From positions 310,001 through 374,000 of the forward strand of contig NZ_CP032744.1 of assembly GCF_003641145.1 (NCBI RefSeq): a stretch of DNA of 64,000 bases, read 5' to 3'. Source of the DNA: Lactiplantibacillus paraplantarum. GTDB lineage: Bacteria; Bacillota; Bacilli; Lactobacillales; Lactobacillaceae. Of the stretch, positions 1 to 8,621 are shown piece after piece. Position 1 is the stretch's first letter; each line of letters starts with the position of its first letter. Under the pieces are notes generated by a model. It made no database searches, was not told the origin of the DNA, and worked only from the letters and a program-made list of their open reading frames with translations. A program made the translations under genes and the position numbers.

Positions 1-121
1 GAAATCGAACACAATTTTTCTGTCAATATTGTCGAAACGTGCGTCAAAAGTTTGCTCGCAAGCAGCCCACCTTTAGTCCCACTCTCATCGCATTTTAGTG
101 ATCAGAATTAAAGATTAATAA

Positions 122-1438
122 CTAAATATCAATCGCATCCTGCAATTGCCGTTCGTTATAAAAAATCAGTACGATAAACATGACGATGTAGAGCAGTAAC
201 GGCAACCAAGCATAGTTTAAGGTAATCATATGCTGAGTGGCAATGTTCTGCGCATGATTGGCGGTGTAGCCGCTTAAATGGAAGAGTCCGGCGGTGACTA
301 AGCCACCAAGTCCTAAGCCGACATTAACGCCGAAGTCATCGGTAGAAGCTAAAATACCTTCTGCTTGAATTCCCAGTGCCGTACCGTAACGAATCGTGTC
401 GGCAATCATAATTGAGACTAAGCCAATGATGAGGCCGTTACCAACGGCGTTAATCAGTGTGCCGCCAAAAACGAGGGAGAGCTGATTGATAGCCGTACCA
501 AAGCCTAGAATTAATTGCCCCACGGCTGCAATGGTGATACCCGCCAACATGGTATTCTTCTTACCGTGGTGGTTGGCTAACCGAACAATTAAGATGACCC
601 CAATCAGCGAGGCAAACGTAAAGCCGTTAACGACTGGAACTAAGTCTTCGCGTTGAATTAAATATTTGAAATAGTAGATGGTCGTTTGATTCTTGATAGC
701 CGTCGTTAGCCAATATAATAGAATTACCGTGGATAAGATAAACCAAGGTTGATTCTGCTTGAGCATGCCCCACACCGCATTTAGCGATTGATGGGGCCGT
801 TCAGGTTGGCTAAAGCGTTCCTTAACTTGGAAAAAAGTATTCAGAATTAGCACTAGTGAGATCAGACCAAATAAGACAATCGTTAATAAAAAGCCCCGTT
901 GCTGGTTGCCCTGACCGAATAGCGCAACTAGTGGCAAGGTGAAGACAGCAACAATAATTTGCACACTACTACCGAAGAATTGACGAATCACGCCCAGTAA
1001 CGTTAATTCACGTTCATTTTGGGAAAGCGCCGGTAAGATTGATGTAATTGGTAAGTTAACGGCTGTATAAAAGAAACCTAATCCTAAGTAGGTCACGTAA
1101 GCCCAGATGAGCTTGCCAGTCGCGCCAAAGTCCGGTGTGACGAAGGTTAGAACTGCGAACAAGACGTAAGGTAACGCGTACCATAAGAAAAACGGCCGGC
1201 TCTTACCGAAGCGCGAATGAGTGTGGTCGATCATGACGCCAATAATCAGGCTTTCAACGACATCGGCGAGACGCGCAACCACGAATAAAATTGCGGCGGC
1301 ACTCGTCGATAAACCGTAAACGTCGGTATAAAAGAATAATAAGTACGTGGTCATCATCTGAAAGACTAAGTTATCCGCGGCATCACTGAGTCCATAACTG
1401 ATTCTCTCTGGCCAAGCTGTTTGCCAAGGTTGTTTCAA
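122..1438 (-). CDS. GPH-family sugar:cation symporter
   Basis: This is a polytopic membrane carrier of about 438 aa, the usual size for the glycoside-pentoside-hexuronide (GPH) branch of the major facilitator superfamily, which moves sugars or glycosides together with a cation. About 12 hydrophobic segments are visible. The N-terminal part reads GLSDAADNLVFQMMTTYLL, and the loop after the second helix pair has DHTHSRFGKSRP, the family D-x-T-x-(K/R)-x-G-(K/R)-x-RP signature. A GTG at 1447 is possible, but AGAGG lies 8 nt before a TTG at 1438, so I prefer that start. There is no neighbouring glycosidase on this side of the window, so the substrate is unknown. Confidence 0.85.
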   Translation of the reverse strand: MKQPWQTAWPERISYGLSDAADNLVFQMMTTYLLFFYTDVYGLSTSAAAILFVVARLADVVESLIIGVMIDHTHSRFGKSRPFFLWYALPYVLFAVLTFVTPDFGATGKLIWAYVTYLGLGFFYTAVNLPITSILPALSQNERELTLLGVIRQFFGSSVQIIVAVFTLPLVALFGQGNQQRGFLLTIVLFGLISLVLILNTFFQVKERFSQPERPHQSLNAVWGMLKQNQPWFILSTVILLYWLTTAIKNQTTIYYFKYLIQREDLVPVVNGFTFASLIGVILIVRLANHHGKKNTMLAGITIAAVGQLILGFGTAINQLSLVFGGTLINAVGNGLIIGLVSIMIADTIRYGTALGIQAEGILASTDDFGVNVGLGLGGLVTAGLFHLSGYTANHAQNIATQHMITLNYAWLPLLLYIVMFIVLIFYNERQLQDAIDI

Positions 1439-1556
1439 TATTAACACCTCTAAGTATGGTTTTGCACAATCTAATTCTAACCTAGTTGAGTGGGGAAACC
1501 TAACGTAAAGGTTTATAAAATTGAATGATCGTCAGCGTATTGATAACAGTACCAAA

Positions 1557-1598
1557 AATCCTTCAGTGGACTTAACCAACCTGAAGGATTTTTTGAGC
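1557..1598 (-). terminator. intrinsic terminator of the stomatin-like operon
   Basis: A 10-bp stem (AATCCTTCAG/CTGAAGGATT) is followed by T runs on both strands. It lies just after the stop codon of the minus-strand stomatin-like gene and can end transcription from that side. Confidence 0.8.
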
Positions 1599-1617
1599 GC
1601 TTATGATCATTTGTGAG

Positions 1618-2520
1618 TTACTTAGTAGTTAATTGACCGACCTTTGTGAGTGCGGGAATTAAGCCTAAACTATCTAACGTCTGGTTCGGTAAGACGACCG
1701 TATTGGCAGTGCCATCAGCTAGGGCTTTGACGGCTTCCGTGTTTTGGAAGATGAAGTAGTTCTCGGACGATTGTGCCAAGGCTTCATTTAAAATCCGCGT
1801 CCGGTAAGCGTCAGCGTCAGCTTCGGTTTGAATTGCCGTTGCTTTAGCTGTCGCACTATTCACTAGCGCTTCGTTTTGAGCTTTGTTGGTAGCTAGCAAG
1901 GCGCGGTTATTGGCTTCGTTTTCCAACGTTATCGACTTGCTCTTACCTTCAGCAGTGGCAATCGTGGCATCCCGTTCCCGAGTTGCCTGTAATAGTTTAT
2001 TCATTGAGGCTTGAATGTCAGCGGATGGGTTAACAGAGTCGATATTGACCCGGTCGACATTTAAACCGTAACCAGCCGTGACGGAGGAGATTTCTTTGAA
2101 TAGCGCAGCATTAATTTCTTGCGTTCCATTTAAGACTTCATTTAATTCTTTGTTCCCAATAATTCCCCGTAATGCTGCCCGGGTATCTTGAATCATACTA
2201 CGAACGGAATCTTCATTTTTAAAGACGAAATCTTCGATGTTAGTGACGTGGTACTTGAGTGAAATTTTGACCGAGATTTCGGCGTTATCCTTGGTAATAA
2301 CAACTTGTTGATTGAGATCGACCGGTGTTTGAGCCGTGTTAACGGTAATCACTCGTGAGATGAATGGTTTTATAAAATGAAAACCAGAACTGATGACGCG
2401 TTCGAACTTACCAAACGTTAAGACGACACCCTGGTTGGGCTGGGTGATGATTCGAATGGAAGCGACTAGTATTAAAACGACTAGTAAGATAATAATAATT
2501 GCAACGATGATGCCTACCAT
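1618..2520 (-). CDS. SPFH/Band 7 (stomatin-like) membrane protein
   Basis: This 300-aa protein has one N-terminal membrane anchor (residues 3-22, almost all I/V/L) and a Band 7 domain beginning VLTFGKFERVISSGFHFIKP, typical of stomatin/HflC/QmcA proteins. These form membrane-bound oligomeric scaffolds. Residues 180-245 are Ala/Glu/Asn-rich and likely coiled coil (ATAEGKSKSITLENEANNRA). GGGGGAA stands 6 nt before the ATG. The gene follows the small NfeD-like gene by 11 nt, which fits the widespread pairing of SPFH proteins with NfeD partners. Confidence 0.88.
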   Translation of the reverse strand: MVGIIVAIIIILLVVLILVASIRIITQPNQGVVLTFGKFERVISSGFHFIKPFISRVITVNTAQTPVDLNQQVVITKDNAEISVKISLKYHVTNIEDFVFKNEDSVRSMIQDTRAALRGIIGNKELNEVLNGTQEINAALFKEISSVTAGYGLNVDRVNIDSVNPSADIQASMNKLLQATRERDATIATAEGKSKSITLENEANNRALLATNKAQNEALVNSATAKATAIQTEADADAYRTRILNEALAQSSENYFIFQNTEAVKALADGTANTVVLPNQTLDSLGLIPALTKVGQLTTK

Positions 2521-2531
2521 AATAATTCCCC

Positions 2532-2732
2532 CTATTGTTGTGGTGCGATGATCGTTACCGTTAGACCGTGCGCACTGACGGCCGTGATTTCAACGGTATC
2601 GTCGGTGTGTAGTGGTGTTGCGGCGTGCAAATGGTACAAGATGCCATAGAATGCGACGCCGTCAGTTAGATCGGTCGGTTTGATAATGAAGCGCTGACCG
2701 ATTAAGCGCTGATCTAAGTATCCCTCTTGCAT
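2532..2732 (-). CDS. small NfeD-like OB-fold protein
   Basis: This 66-aa soluble protein has alternating hydrophobic residues and the layout of the C-terminal OB-fold domain of NfeD (LIGQRFIIKP ... VEITAVSAHGLTVTII). It lacks the membrane and protease parts of full NfeD. It is first in a two-gene minus-strand operon with the stomatin-like protein 11 nt downstream, which supports a partner role. GGTGGG lies 7 nt before the ATG. The family call rests on weak sequence similarity plus this gene pairing. Confidence 0.6.
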   Translation of the reverse strand: MQEGYLDQRLIGQRFIIKPTDLTDGVAFYGILYHLHAATPLHTDDTVEITAVSAHGLTVTIIAPQQ

Positions 2733-2952
2733 AGATGACCCACCTTTAATGTGATAATAATTAAATTATATGCTGTTTTTGGTGAGATTGATAGGGTGAA
2801 CGTCCAAAATCAAGTTGTCCTAATACGTCATCTAGGATGGTAAATGCTGCCATGGGTGATTATCAAGGCGCTGTTAGCGGTAAATTAAGGTGCATTTATT
2901 CTTGAATCAGCTAGCGACTTAACCGTGCGTTCCCCCCGAAAAGCTGATGACA

Positions 2953-3143
2953 CAAAAAACCTTCGTACGGGAATACGAAGGTCAAAAGGAGTAGGTCAGC
3001 ATATGACGGGGAATCATATGCTGATAACCTGATGAGCGTTTATTCATATAAGCGGGGGGACGTTCACATGCCGCTCATCAGGCTGTCAAAGTTGTTACGC
3101 TTTGACGGATTTCATTACTTTGGAGGAGTAAATGAAAAGAATG
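2953..3143 (-). ncRNA. candidate small RNA with four hairpins and anti-Shine-Dalgarno motifs
   Basis: Four perfect hairpins follow one another: 3085-3106 (stem 7 bp), 3028-3082 (stem 11 bp), 2996-3024 (stem 11 bp) and 2959-2982. The last, read on the minus strand, is followed by TTTTTT and is a good intrinsic terminator. On the minus strand the 5' region contains unpaired CTCCTCC, and the loops read CCCCCC, TTCCCCG and TTCCCG, as in Gram-positive RNAs that pair with ribosome binding sites. TATAAT at 3155-3150 could be the -10 box, but no clear -35 is seen. Read on the plus strand, the same hairpins precede GGAGGAG and a 16-codon ORF (3132-3182), so the orientation is not proven. Confidence 0.55.
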
Positions 3144-3182
3144 TTAATTATTATAGTAGCAATCTTGGAGGGGGATCCTTAA
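3132..3182 (+). CDS. possible 16-aa hydrophobic peptide
   Basis: An ATG 7 nt after a strong GGAGGAG opens a 16-codon frame (MKRMLIIIVAILEGDP). The peptide is hydrophobic in its first 11 residues. It lies downstream of the four-hairpin element on the plus strand. It may be a leader or toxin-like peptide, or chance coding across the proposed minus-strand RNA, whose anti-SD sequence is the complement of this ribosome site. Confidence 0.3.
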   Translation: MKRMLIIIVAILEGDP

Positions 3183-3410
3183 TTGCTATGACTACATATT
3201 AACAGCGAATTGTGAAGAAAATGTGATGATGATTTTTCAAAATTAAGAATTATTGATTAGATTACGAAAAGATTTATGGAATTCAATAAATTTATCAGCA
3301 ATTAAAATTACGTAAGAATTATCTGTCAGCGCTTTCGCAATGGTGGCTTTTTAAATTAGAGCGTGTATCATTAATAATGATCACGGAAATTAAAGACAGG
3401 AGATGCTTGC

Positions 3411-4823
3411 ATGTACGAACAAGCTTGTACCACGATTTTAGTTGGTAAGAAGGCGACCGTTGACGGCTCAACGATGATTGCCCGTAACGATGATACCTTT
3501 ATGCCAATCACGCCACAAAAGTTTATTGTCCATCCTGCTGTTCATGGCCGCAAAGAGACGCTAACTTCTGGGAAGAACGGTTTCACCGCGCCACTTCCAG
3601 CGGATGGTTATCGCTATCAAGCTGTGCCTAACATTGAGGTTGCTGCGAAAGGCGTTTTTGAAGAAAATGGCTTTAACGAAAAAAATGTCGGTGTTTCTTC
3701 GACTGAAAGTGTCTATGGTAATGAACACACACTAACTTTCGACCCCTTCGTTCCTAACGGCCTTGCAGAAGATTCATTGCCAACCATGCTCACACCGTTT
3801 ATCGATTCCGCTCGTGGCGGGGTGGCCTACTTAGGCCAATTAATTGCCAAGTACGGGTCACCAGAAGGTAACGGCGTCTTGTTCAATGATAAAGACGACG
3901 TATGGTACATGGAAATTGTCACAGGACATCACTGGGTTGCTCAACGGATTCCTGATGACGCCTACGCGGTGGCTGCCAACCAAGTTGCCATTCAATGGGT
4001 TGACTTTGATGACCCTGACAACTTTATGTGGTCCGATGGCATTCAGGAATTTGTTGCTGAACATCATTTGAACCCCGATAAAACCGGTTTTAACTTCCGC
4101 CATATTTTCGGTACTGATAACGAGAAAGATCGGCACTACAATACGCCGCGGGTCTGGTATGGGCAACGTTATTTTAATCCAGAAATTGAACAGGATCCTC
4201 AATCAAGTGAATTACCATTCATTTGTCACGCGGCTAAGAAAATCTCAGTGGCCGACGTTGAATTTGTACTCGGTTCACATTATAACGAAACAAAGTATGA
4301 TCCCTTCTTGAATACGCCAGAAGCTAAGAAGTTCCGGCCAATCTCAATGAATCGGACTCAAAATTCACACGTCATGCAAGTTCGTAATGATGTACCTGAA
4401 GAACAAAGTGCGATTATGTGGATGACCTTTGGCGTGCCCGCTTTTGCACCATACTTACCTTTCCATGCGAATGTGACCGAAACCGATCCTAGTTTTGCGA
4501 ACACACCATTAAAGCATGATACGAATAGTGCATATTGGCTCTACCGGACGTTGTCAATGATTGTTGAATCACACTATGCTGACTTTGTTCAAGATGATAT
4601 TGACTATTTGAAGGAATGCCGAATTGAACTAGGTCAATTTGTAGCTGAAACGGATAAACAGGCCGCTAAGTTGTCTGGTGATGAATTGACGGCCTTCTTG
4701 ACTGAACAAGATAAAGTGATGGTCGCAAAAATGCGTGACAAGGCCCAAGCACTGATTGGCCAATTAGTGACTAAGGGGTTAACGCTCTCAAAATTGACTT
4801 ATAATGTTGACATCAATCTTTAA
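3411..4823 (+). CDS. pepD: C69-family dipeptidase
   Basis: This 470-aa intracellular dipeptidase of the C69 (PepD) N-terminal nucleophile family cleaves a wide range of dipeptides in the last step of peptide use. The start MYEQACTTILVGKKATVDGS has the conserved catalytic Cys6 and the motif DGSTMIARNDD (residues 18-28). The length matches the family. GGAG lies before the ATG. It is a single gene: the upstream side holds the hairpin element and the next gene is 65 nt downstream with its own -10 sequence. L. plantarum has several pepD paralogues, and I cannot say which number this is. Confidence 0.9.
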   Translation: MYEQACTTILVGKKATVDGSTMIARNDDTFMPITPQKFIVHPAVHGRKETLTSGKNGFTAPLPADGYRYQAVPNIEVAAKGVFEENGFNEKNVGVSSTESVYGNEHTLTFDPFVPNGLAEDSLPTMLTPFIDSARGGVAYLGQLIAKYGSPEGNGVLFNDKDDVWYMEIVTGHHWVAQRIPDDAYAVAANQVAIQWVDFDDPDNFMWSDGIQEFVAEHHLNPDKTGFNFRHIFGTDNEKDRHYNTPRVWYGQRYFNPEIEQDPQSSELPFICHAAKKISVADVEFVLGSHYNETKYDPFLNTPEAKKFRPISMNRTQNSHVMQVRNDVPEEQSAIMWMTFGVPAFAPYLPFHANVTETDPSFANTPLKHDTNSAYWLYRTLSMIVESHYADFVQDDIDYLKECRIELGQFVAETDKQAAKLSGDELTAFLTEQDKVMVAKMRDKAQALIGQLVTKGLTLSKLTYNVDINL

Positions 4824-4888
4824 ACTTTCTTCATTGCGGTGTCAGCGTGTATAATTAAAGTATTAAGAGGACAAGGAGCTGATGGTAG

Positions 4889-5134
4889 ATGGATGAAAAT
4901 GTCTTATTTAATCCCGGTGACGCGATTTCTGAATCGCACGACTATAATGAAGCGCTCCGTAGTGCGGACATTTATAATGCCCGCCACGGTCGTAAGCGTG
5001 GGCTCATGATTGCGCGGCCGTTAGAACAGGATCATGGTTATTCGGTATTTTACGCGGATGACTTACTAACAGCCGACACGCCAAGACCAGAAGCACGTCA
5101 ATATCACGTTGAAAAGCGTATCCCGAAAGAATAG
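4889..5134 (+). CDS. conserved small acidic protein of unknown function
   Basis: This 81-aa protein starts MDENVLFNPGDAISESHDYN and has no membrane segment or motif I recognise. It contains many charged residues and ends with a basic stretch (HVEKRIPKE). GGAG occurs upstream, and TATAAT at about 4850 looks like its own -10 box. A terminator at 5142-5178 closes the unit, so it is probably monocistronic. I do not recognise the family. Confidence 0.65.
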   Translation: MDENVLFNPGDAISESHDYNEALRSADIYNARHGRKRGLMIARPLEQDHGYSVFYADDLLTADTPRPEARQYHVEKRIPKE

Positions 5135-5141
5135 TTAGTTG

Positions 5142-5178
5142 AATCCCGTAGCCAGTAAATTTGGTTATGGGATTTTTG
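5142..5178 (+). terminator. intrinsic terminator
   Basis: The stem AATCCCGTAGCC / GGTTATGGGATT (with one G-T pair) is followed by TTTTTG just after the 81-aa gene. Confidence 0.75.
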
Positions 5179-5185
5179 TTTGTCG

Positions 5186-5221
5186 AATAGTAACCCTTAA
5201 TATTGATGTTGGGTTACTATT
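5186..5221 (+). promoter_or_regulatory. probable BirA operator upstream of bioY-birA
   Basis: A perfect inverted repeat with 11-bp arms (AATAGTAACCC / GGGTTACTATT) is separated by 14 bp and lies 42 bp before bioY. BirA operators in other bacteria have a TAACC...GGTTA layout with a similar spacer. The operon encodes both the biotin importer and the biotin-sensing repressor, so autoregulation by biotin is the simplest reading. Confidence 0.7.
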
Positions 5222-5262
5222 GATTTATAATAACGATTAAAATTGATTAATAGGGGTGCATA

Positions 5263-5859
5263 ATGACAAATCAACAGGCAATCAAACACTTAACCCAGAC
5301 GGCGATGGTAACCGCCTTAATTATTGTATTGGGCTTTTTTCCAGGAATTCCAGTTGGGTTTATTCCGGTACCAATTATTTTACAAAATATGGGAATCTTT
5401 TTAGCGGTAGAATTACTGGGCCGTAAATATGGAACGATGGCGGTGGGGCTGTTTTTAGGATTAGTAGCCCTAGGACTACCGTTATTATCTGGTGGTCGTG
5501 GTGGCGCAGCGGTTTTTCTAGGACCAACTGGTGGTTATCTAGTGGCTTGGCTGTTGGCACCACTACTGATTGGTACACTAATAAAGATGACGCGGGCAAC
5601 GGAGAGTGGTTATTGGTGGTTAGAAGTTGGTATCGTTTGGCTGGCCGGTATCCTGTTTATTGACGTGGTCGGGGCTGGTTGGCTTGCAATTCAATCACAC
5701 ATGACATTGTCAGCGGCCTTATTGTCCAACCTGGCGTTTATCCCAGGCGACCTAATCAAGGCTACACTGGCGGTGTTTATTGCACGTCGAGTTCGAGCGG
5801 TCGTTGATTTTGGTATTACTACGGCTAGTGTCGTAGATGTTAGAAAACGAGGTAAGTAG
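5263..5859 (+). CDS. bioY: BioY biotin transporter (ECF substrate-binding component)
   Basis: This 198-aa membrane protein of the BioY family captures biotin as the S component of an energy-coupling factor transporter, or works alone. It has about six membrane segments. It has the family pattern in PVPIILQNMGIFLAVELLG and the glycine-rich loop GGRGGAAVFLGPTGGYLVAW (residues 77-97), a BioY hallmark. GGGG lies before the ATG. It is the first gene of an operon with birA (1 nt gap) and sits behind a likely BirA operator. Confidence 0.92.
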   Translation: MTNQQAIKHLTQTAMVTALIIVLGFFPGIPVGFIPVPIILQNMGIFLAVELLGRKYGTMAVGLFLGLVALGLPLLSGGRGGAAVFLGPTGGYLVAWLLAPLLIGTLIKMTRATESGYWWLEVGIVWLAGILFIDVVGAGWLAIQSHMTLSAALLSNLAFIPGDLIKATLAVFIARRVRAVVDFGITTASVVDVRKRGK

Positions 5860-5860
5860 T

Positions 5861-6832
5861 ATGTCAACTAAGGAACAAGTCTTAATGGCTTTATTGGCTA
5901 ATCCTGGTGACTGGCTTTCGGGTGATCAATTAGCGCAGCAGACTAAGCGTAGTCGAGAAAGTATCTGGAAGGCAATTAATGCATTGAGAAAGCAGGGCCA
6001 TCAGATTGAAAGTCGCAAGAATCGGGGGTATTGCTATGTGGGCAGTCGTCGTTTAGATGCTAATGCAATTCAAATTTATAGTGACCAGCAATTTGCGGGG
6101 CCAATCGAAGTCGTTGCTCAGACACCATCAACTCAAATTTTAGCAAAAACTTTTTTAAGTCATCATCAGCCGCGACTGGCAGCCTTCTTAGCAGATGAAC
6201 AGACAGCCGGCTATGGCCGACGGGGACGTGAATTCTATTCTCCCGCACAAACTGGTTTGTATTTTAGTTTGATCTTGCCTAATCCAACGAATGCATTAGC
6301 GAATGTGGGGTTATTAACAACTGGCGTTGCGGTCAGTGTCGTGAATGTTTTACAGCGTTTTTATCCCAATAAGGATTTTGCTTTGAAATGGGTCAATGAT
6401 ATCTATCTCAATCAACATAAAGTCGGTGGTATTATCACTGAAGCAAGCTTGGAATTGGAATCAACTTCTGCGGCAGCTTTCATTGTTGGCGTTGGGCTTA
6501 ATTTAACAACAACTGATTTTCCCCAGGCATTGCAAGCACGTGCTCAATCGGTGGACCCGACAATGCCAGTAGACCGTAATCAACTAGCCGCGGCATTATT
6601 GTCATCGTTAGTAGCGTTATCGAAACGCTACGCTACAGCGGATTTTCTGCCAATATATCGTGCTAAGTCATTAGTACTAGGTCAGCAAATAACGCTTCAA
6701 GTTGGTGATGCTGTAGTAGCTGGGGTGGCTGAAGCCATTGATGAGCATGGTGGCTTAGTGGTGCGTATGACTACTGGGGAACGGCGAACGTTCACTAGTG
6801 GTGAGGTCGTTAAAGTGGGTTTACCAGCGTGA
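5861..6832 (+). CDS. birA: bifunctional biotin-protein ligase / biotin operon repressor
   Basis: This 323-aa BirA attaches biotin to carboxyl carrier domains through biotinyl-AMP, and its DNA-binding domain represses biotin genes. Residues 1-55 are a winged helix (QLAQQTKRSRESIWKAINAL). The catalytic domain shows GYGRRGREFYSP (biotinyl-AMP loop) and KWVNDIYLNQHKVGGIITE. An ATG at 5837 is in frame, but GAGG precedes the ATG at 5861, which gives the normal N-terminus. It begins 1 nt after bioY and its stop overlaps the next start (GTGA). Confidence 0.93.
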   Translation: MSTKEQVLMALLANPGDWLSGDQLAQQTKRSRESIWKAINALRKQGHQIESRKNRGYCYVGSRRLDANAIQIYSDQQFAGPIEVVAQTPSTQILAKTFLSHHQPRLAAFLADEQTAGYGRRGREFYSPAQTGLYFSLILPNPTNALANVGLLTTGVAVSVVNVLQRFYPNKDFALKWVNDIYLNQHKVGGIITEASLELESTSAAAFIVGVGLNLTTTDFPQALQARAQSVDPTMPVDRNQLAAALLSSLVALSKRYATADFLPIYRAKSLVLGQQITLQVGDAVVAGVAEAIDEHGGLVVRMTTGERRTFTSGEVVKVGLPA

Positions 6833-7152
6833 CTAGCGGTGTGCCCGTCATCTATGGGTTAGGATTGGATGCTGCCGGACGTTGTCAGCACTATCACCTT
6901 GAAACCGACATTGCTGCATTATGGTGTGAACAGTGTCGGCGATATTATGCATGTTATCAGTGTCATGATGCGCTGTGCCAACACGCCTTTGTCGCAAGCA
7001 CACCATTGAGTCTGGCGGTCATGTGCGGTGCTTGTCGCTATCGAATGACCGTTACCACTTATCATTTGGGCTATTGCCCACACTGTCACCGAGCTTTTAA
7101 TCCACGGTGCCGGCTACACGATCGGATTTACTTTGGTGCTGACTGTGAATAG
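6829..7152 (+). CDS. CHY zinc-finger protein
   Basis: This 107-aa protein is rich in Cys and His pairs (CQHYH, CEQCRRYYACYQCHD, CGACRYR, YCPHCHRAFNPRC), the pattern of the CHY zinc-finger family, which binds several zinc ions. It starts with GTG overlapping the birA stop, so it is translationally coupled as the third gene of the operon. The role of the family in bacteria is not known. The coupling suggests, without proving, some link to biotin regulation or metal status. Confidence 0.8.
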   Translation: MTSGVPVIYGLGLDAAGRCQHYHLETDIAALWCEQCRRYYACYQCHDALCQHAFVASTPLSLAVMCGACRYRMTVTTYHLGYCPHCHRAFNPRCRLHDRIYFGADCE

Positions 7153-7202
7153 TGTATTAATAAACAGGATTAGTAGATAACTAGAATCCTTTAATCGTAA
7201 AC

Positions 7203-7231
7203 TTGACATAATTTAATCAAAAACTCATAAT
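7203..7231 (+). promoter_or_regulatory. sigma-A type promoter of the aminotransferase leader
   Basis: TTGACA (7203-7208), a 17-bp spacer and CATAAT (7226-7231) form a near-consensus promoter. It would start a leader RNA of about 205 nt before the aminotransferase gene. Confidence 0.75.
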
Positions 7232-7336
7232 GTGACTGTGAGCTAGTATTGTTAGCAACCGGTATTTAAAATAAAATTTTTTTAATTAGGTCTAGTTTAT
7301 ATAGTTGTTAGATTAGTTACTAAGGTTCTTAGATAT

Positions 7337-7377
7337 AAGGTCGTTCTTGCGACAAATTGTAAGGACGACCTTTTTTG
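7337..7377 (+). terminator. intrinsic terminator between promoter and aminotransferase gene
   Basis: The stem AAGGTCGTTCTT / AAGGACGACCTT (one G-T pair) is followed by TTTTTTG. It lies about 100 nt after the promoter at 7203 and 70 nt before the next start codon, so it may be an attenuator rather than the end of the birA operon. Confidence 0.75.
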
Positions 7378-7445
7378 AACCTGATCTTTGCTGGTACATT
7401 TGATATTACGAGCTTGAAGCCATTAACAGAAGGGAAGCACTAGGT

Positions 7446-8621
7446 TTGAAATTTGAAGAATCCAAAATCTTACAGCAGTTACCAAAACAATTTTTTGCAA
7501 ATTTAGTCAAGAAGGTCAATGCGAAAGTCGCGTCCGGTGCGGATGTCATTAATTTAGGTCAGGGCAATCCTGATCAACCGACTCCGGAATTTGTCGTTAA
7601 GGCGATGCAGGCTGCAACCGCCAACCCAGCGGATCATAAGTATTCGCTATTCCGTGGGCTGCCCCGATTTAAACAGGCGGCGGCCGATTTTTACGAACGC
7701 GAGTATGGTGTGAAGCTGGACCCGGAAACTGAGATTGCTGTTTTGGGTGGCAGTAAAATTGGATTAGTAGAGTTACCCTTGGCGCTTCTAAATCCTGGCG
7801 ATACGATGATCCTGCCCGATCCCGGTTATCCGGACTATTTATCTGGAATAACGTTAGCACAAGTGAAATTAGCGTTACTACGGCTAACGGCACAAAATCA
7901 TTTTTTGCCAGATTATCAACAGGTCGATCCACAAGTTGCGGCCGCAGCGAAGTTACTATACTTGAATTACCCGAATAATCCAACTGGAGCTGTGGCTACA
8001 TCAGAATTTTTCCGAGAGACGGTCGCGTTTGCTAATAAAAATCAAATTGGAATTGTGCATGATTTTGCGTATGGTGCAATTGGTTTTGATGGTCAACGCC
8101 CCGTGAGCTTCTTACAGACCCCGGGGGCGAAAGACGTGGGGATCGAAATGTACACACTCTCTAAATCTTTTAACATGGCTGGCTGGCGCGTTGGCTTCGC
8201 TGCTGGTAACGCTGACATGATTGAAGCTCTGAATCTGATTCAAGACCATCTATTTGTCAGTGTCTTCCCGGCAATTCAAGATGCAGCAATTGCCGCTTTG
8301 AATAGTGACCAACAGACCGTTCGTGATTTGGTCAATCTATATGAACGCCGGCGCAACCAATTTTTTGCGGCGGCTCGTAAGATTGGTTGGGAACCATACC
8401 CATCGGGCGGATCCTTTTATGCTTGGATGCCTGTTCCTGAAGGGTATACGAGTGAAAGCTTTGCCGATTTACTGCTAGATCAGGTGGCAGTGGCCGTGGC
8501 ACCGGGAAACGGTTTTGGTGCGGGTGGCGAAGGCTACGTTCGTGTTGGCTTACTGATTGACGAACCTCGCTTTACCGAAGCGTGCCAGCGGATTGCCAAA
8601 TTGCATCTATTTGATAAGTAA
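7446..8621 (+). CDS. PLP-dependent class I/II aminotransferase
   Basis: This 391-aa fold-type I aminotransferase has the nucleotide-like phosphate region GGSKIGLVELPLALLNPGD, PDPGYPDY, YPNNPTGA and the PLP lysine in YTLSKSFNMAGWRVGF. The C-terminal RVGLL arginine binds the substrate carboxylate. The layout resembles LL-diaminopimelate or N-acetyl-diaminopimelate aminotransferases as well as broad amino acid transaminases, so the substrate is open. The start is TTG with AGAAGGGAAG upstream. It is single, preceded by a promoter and a possible attenuator. Confidence 0.85.
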   Translation: MKFEESKILQQLPKQFFANLVKKVNAKVASGADVINLGQGNPDQPTPEFVVKAMQAATANPADHKYSLFRGLPRFKQAAADFYEREYGVKLDPETEIAVLGGSKIGLVELPLALLNPGDTMILPDPGYPDYLSGITLAQVKLALLRLTAQNHFLPDYQQVDPQVAAAAKLLYLNYPNNPTGAVATSEFFRETVAFANKNQIGIVHDFAYGAIGFDGQRPVSFLQTPGAKDVGIEMYTLSKSFNMAGWRVGFAAGNADMIEALNLIQDHLFVSVFPAIQDAAIAALNSDQQTVRDLVNLYERRRNQFFAAARKIGWEPYPSGGSFYAWMPVPEGYTSESFADLLLDQVAVAVAPGNGFGAGGEGYVRVGLLIDEPRFTEACQRIAKLHLFDK

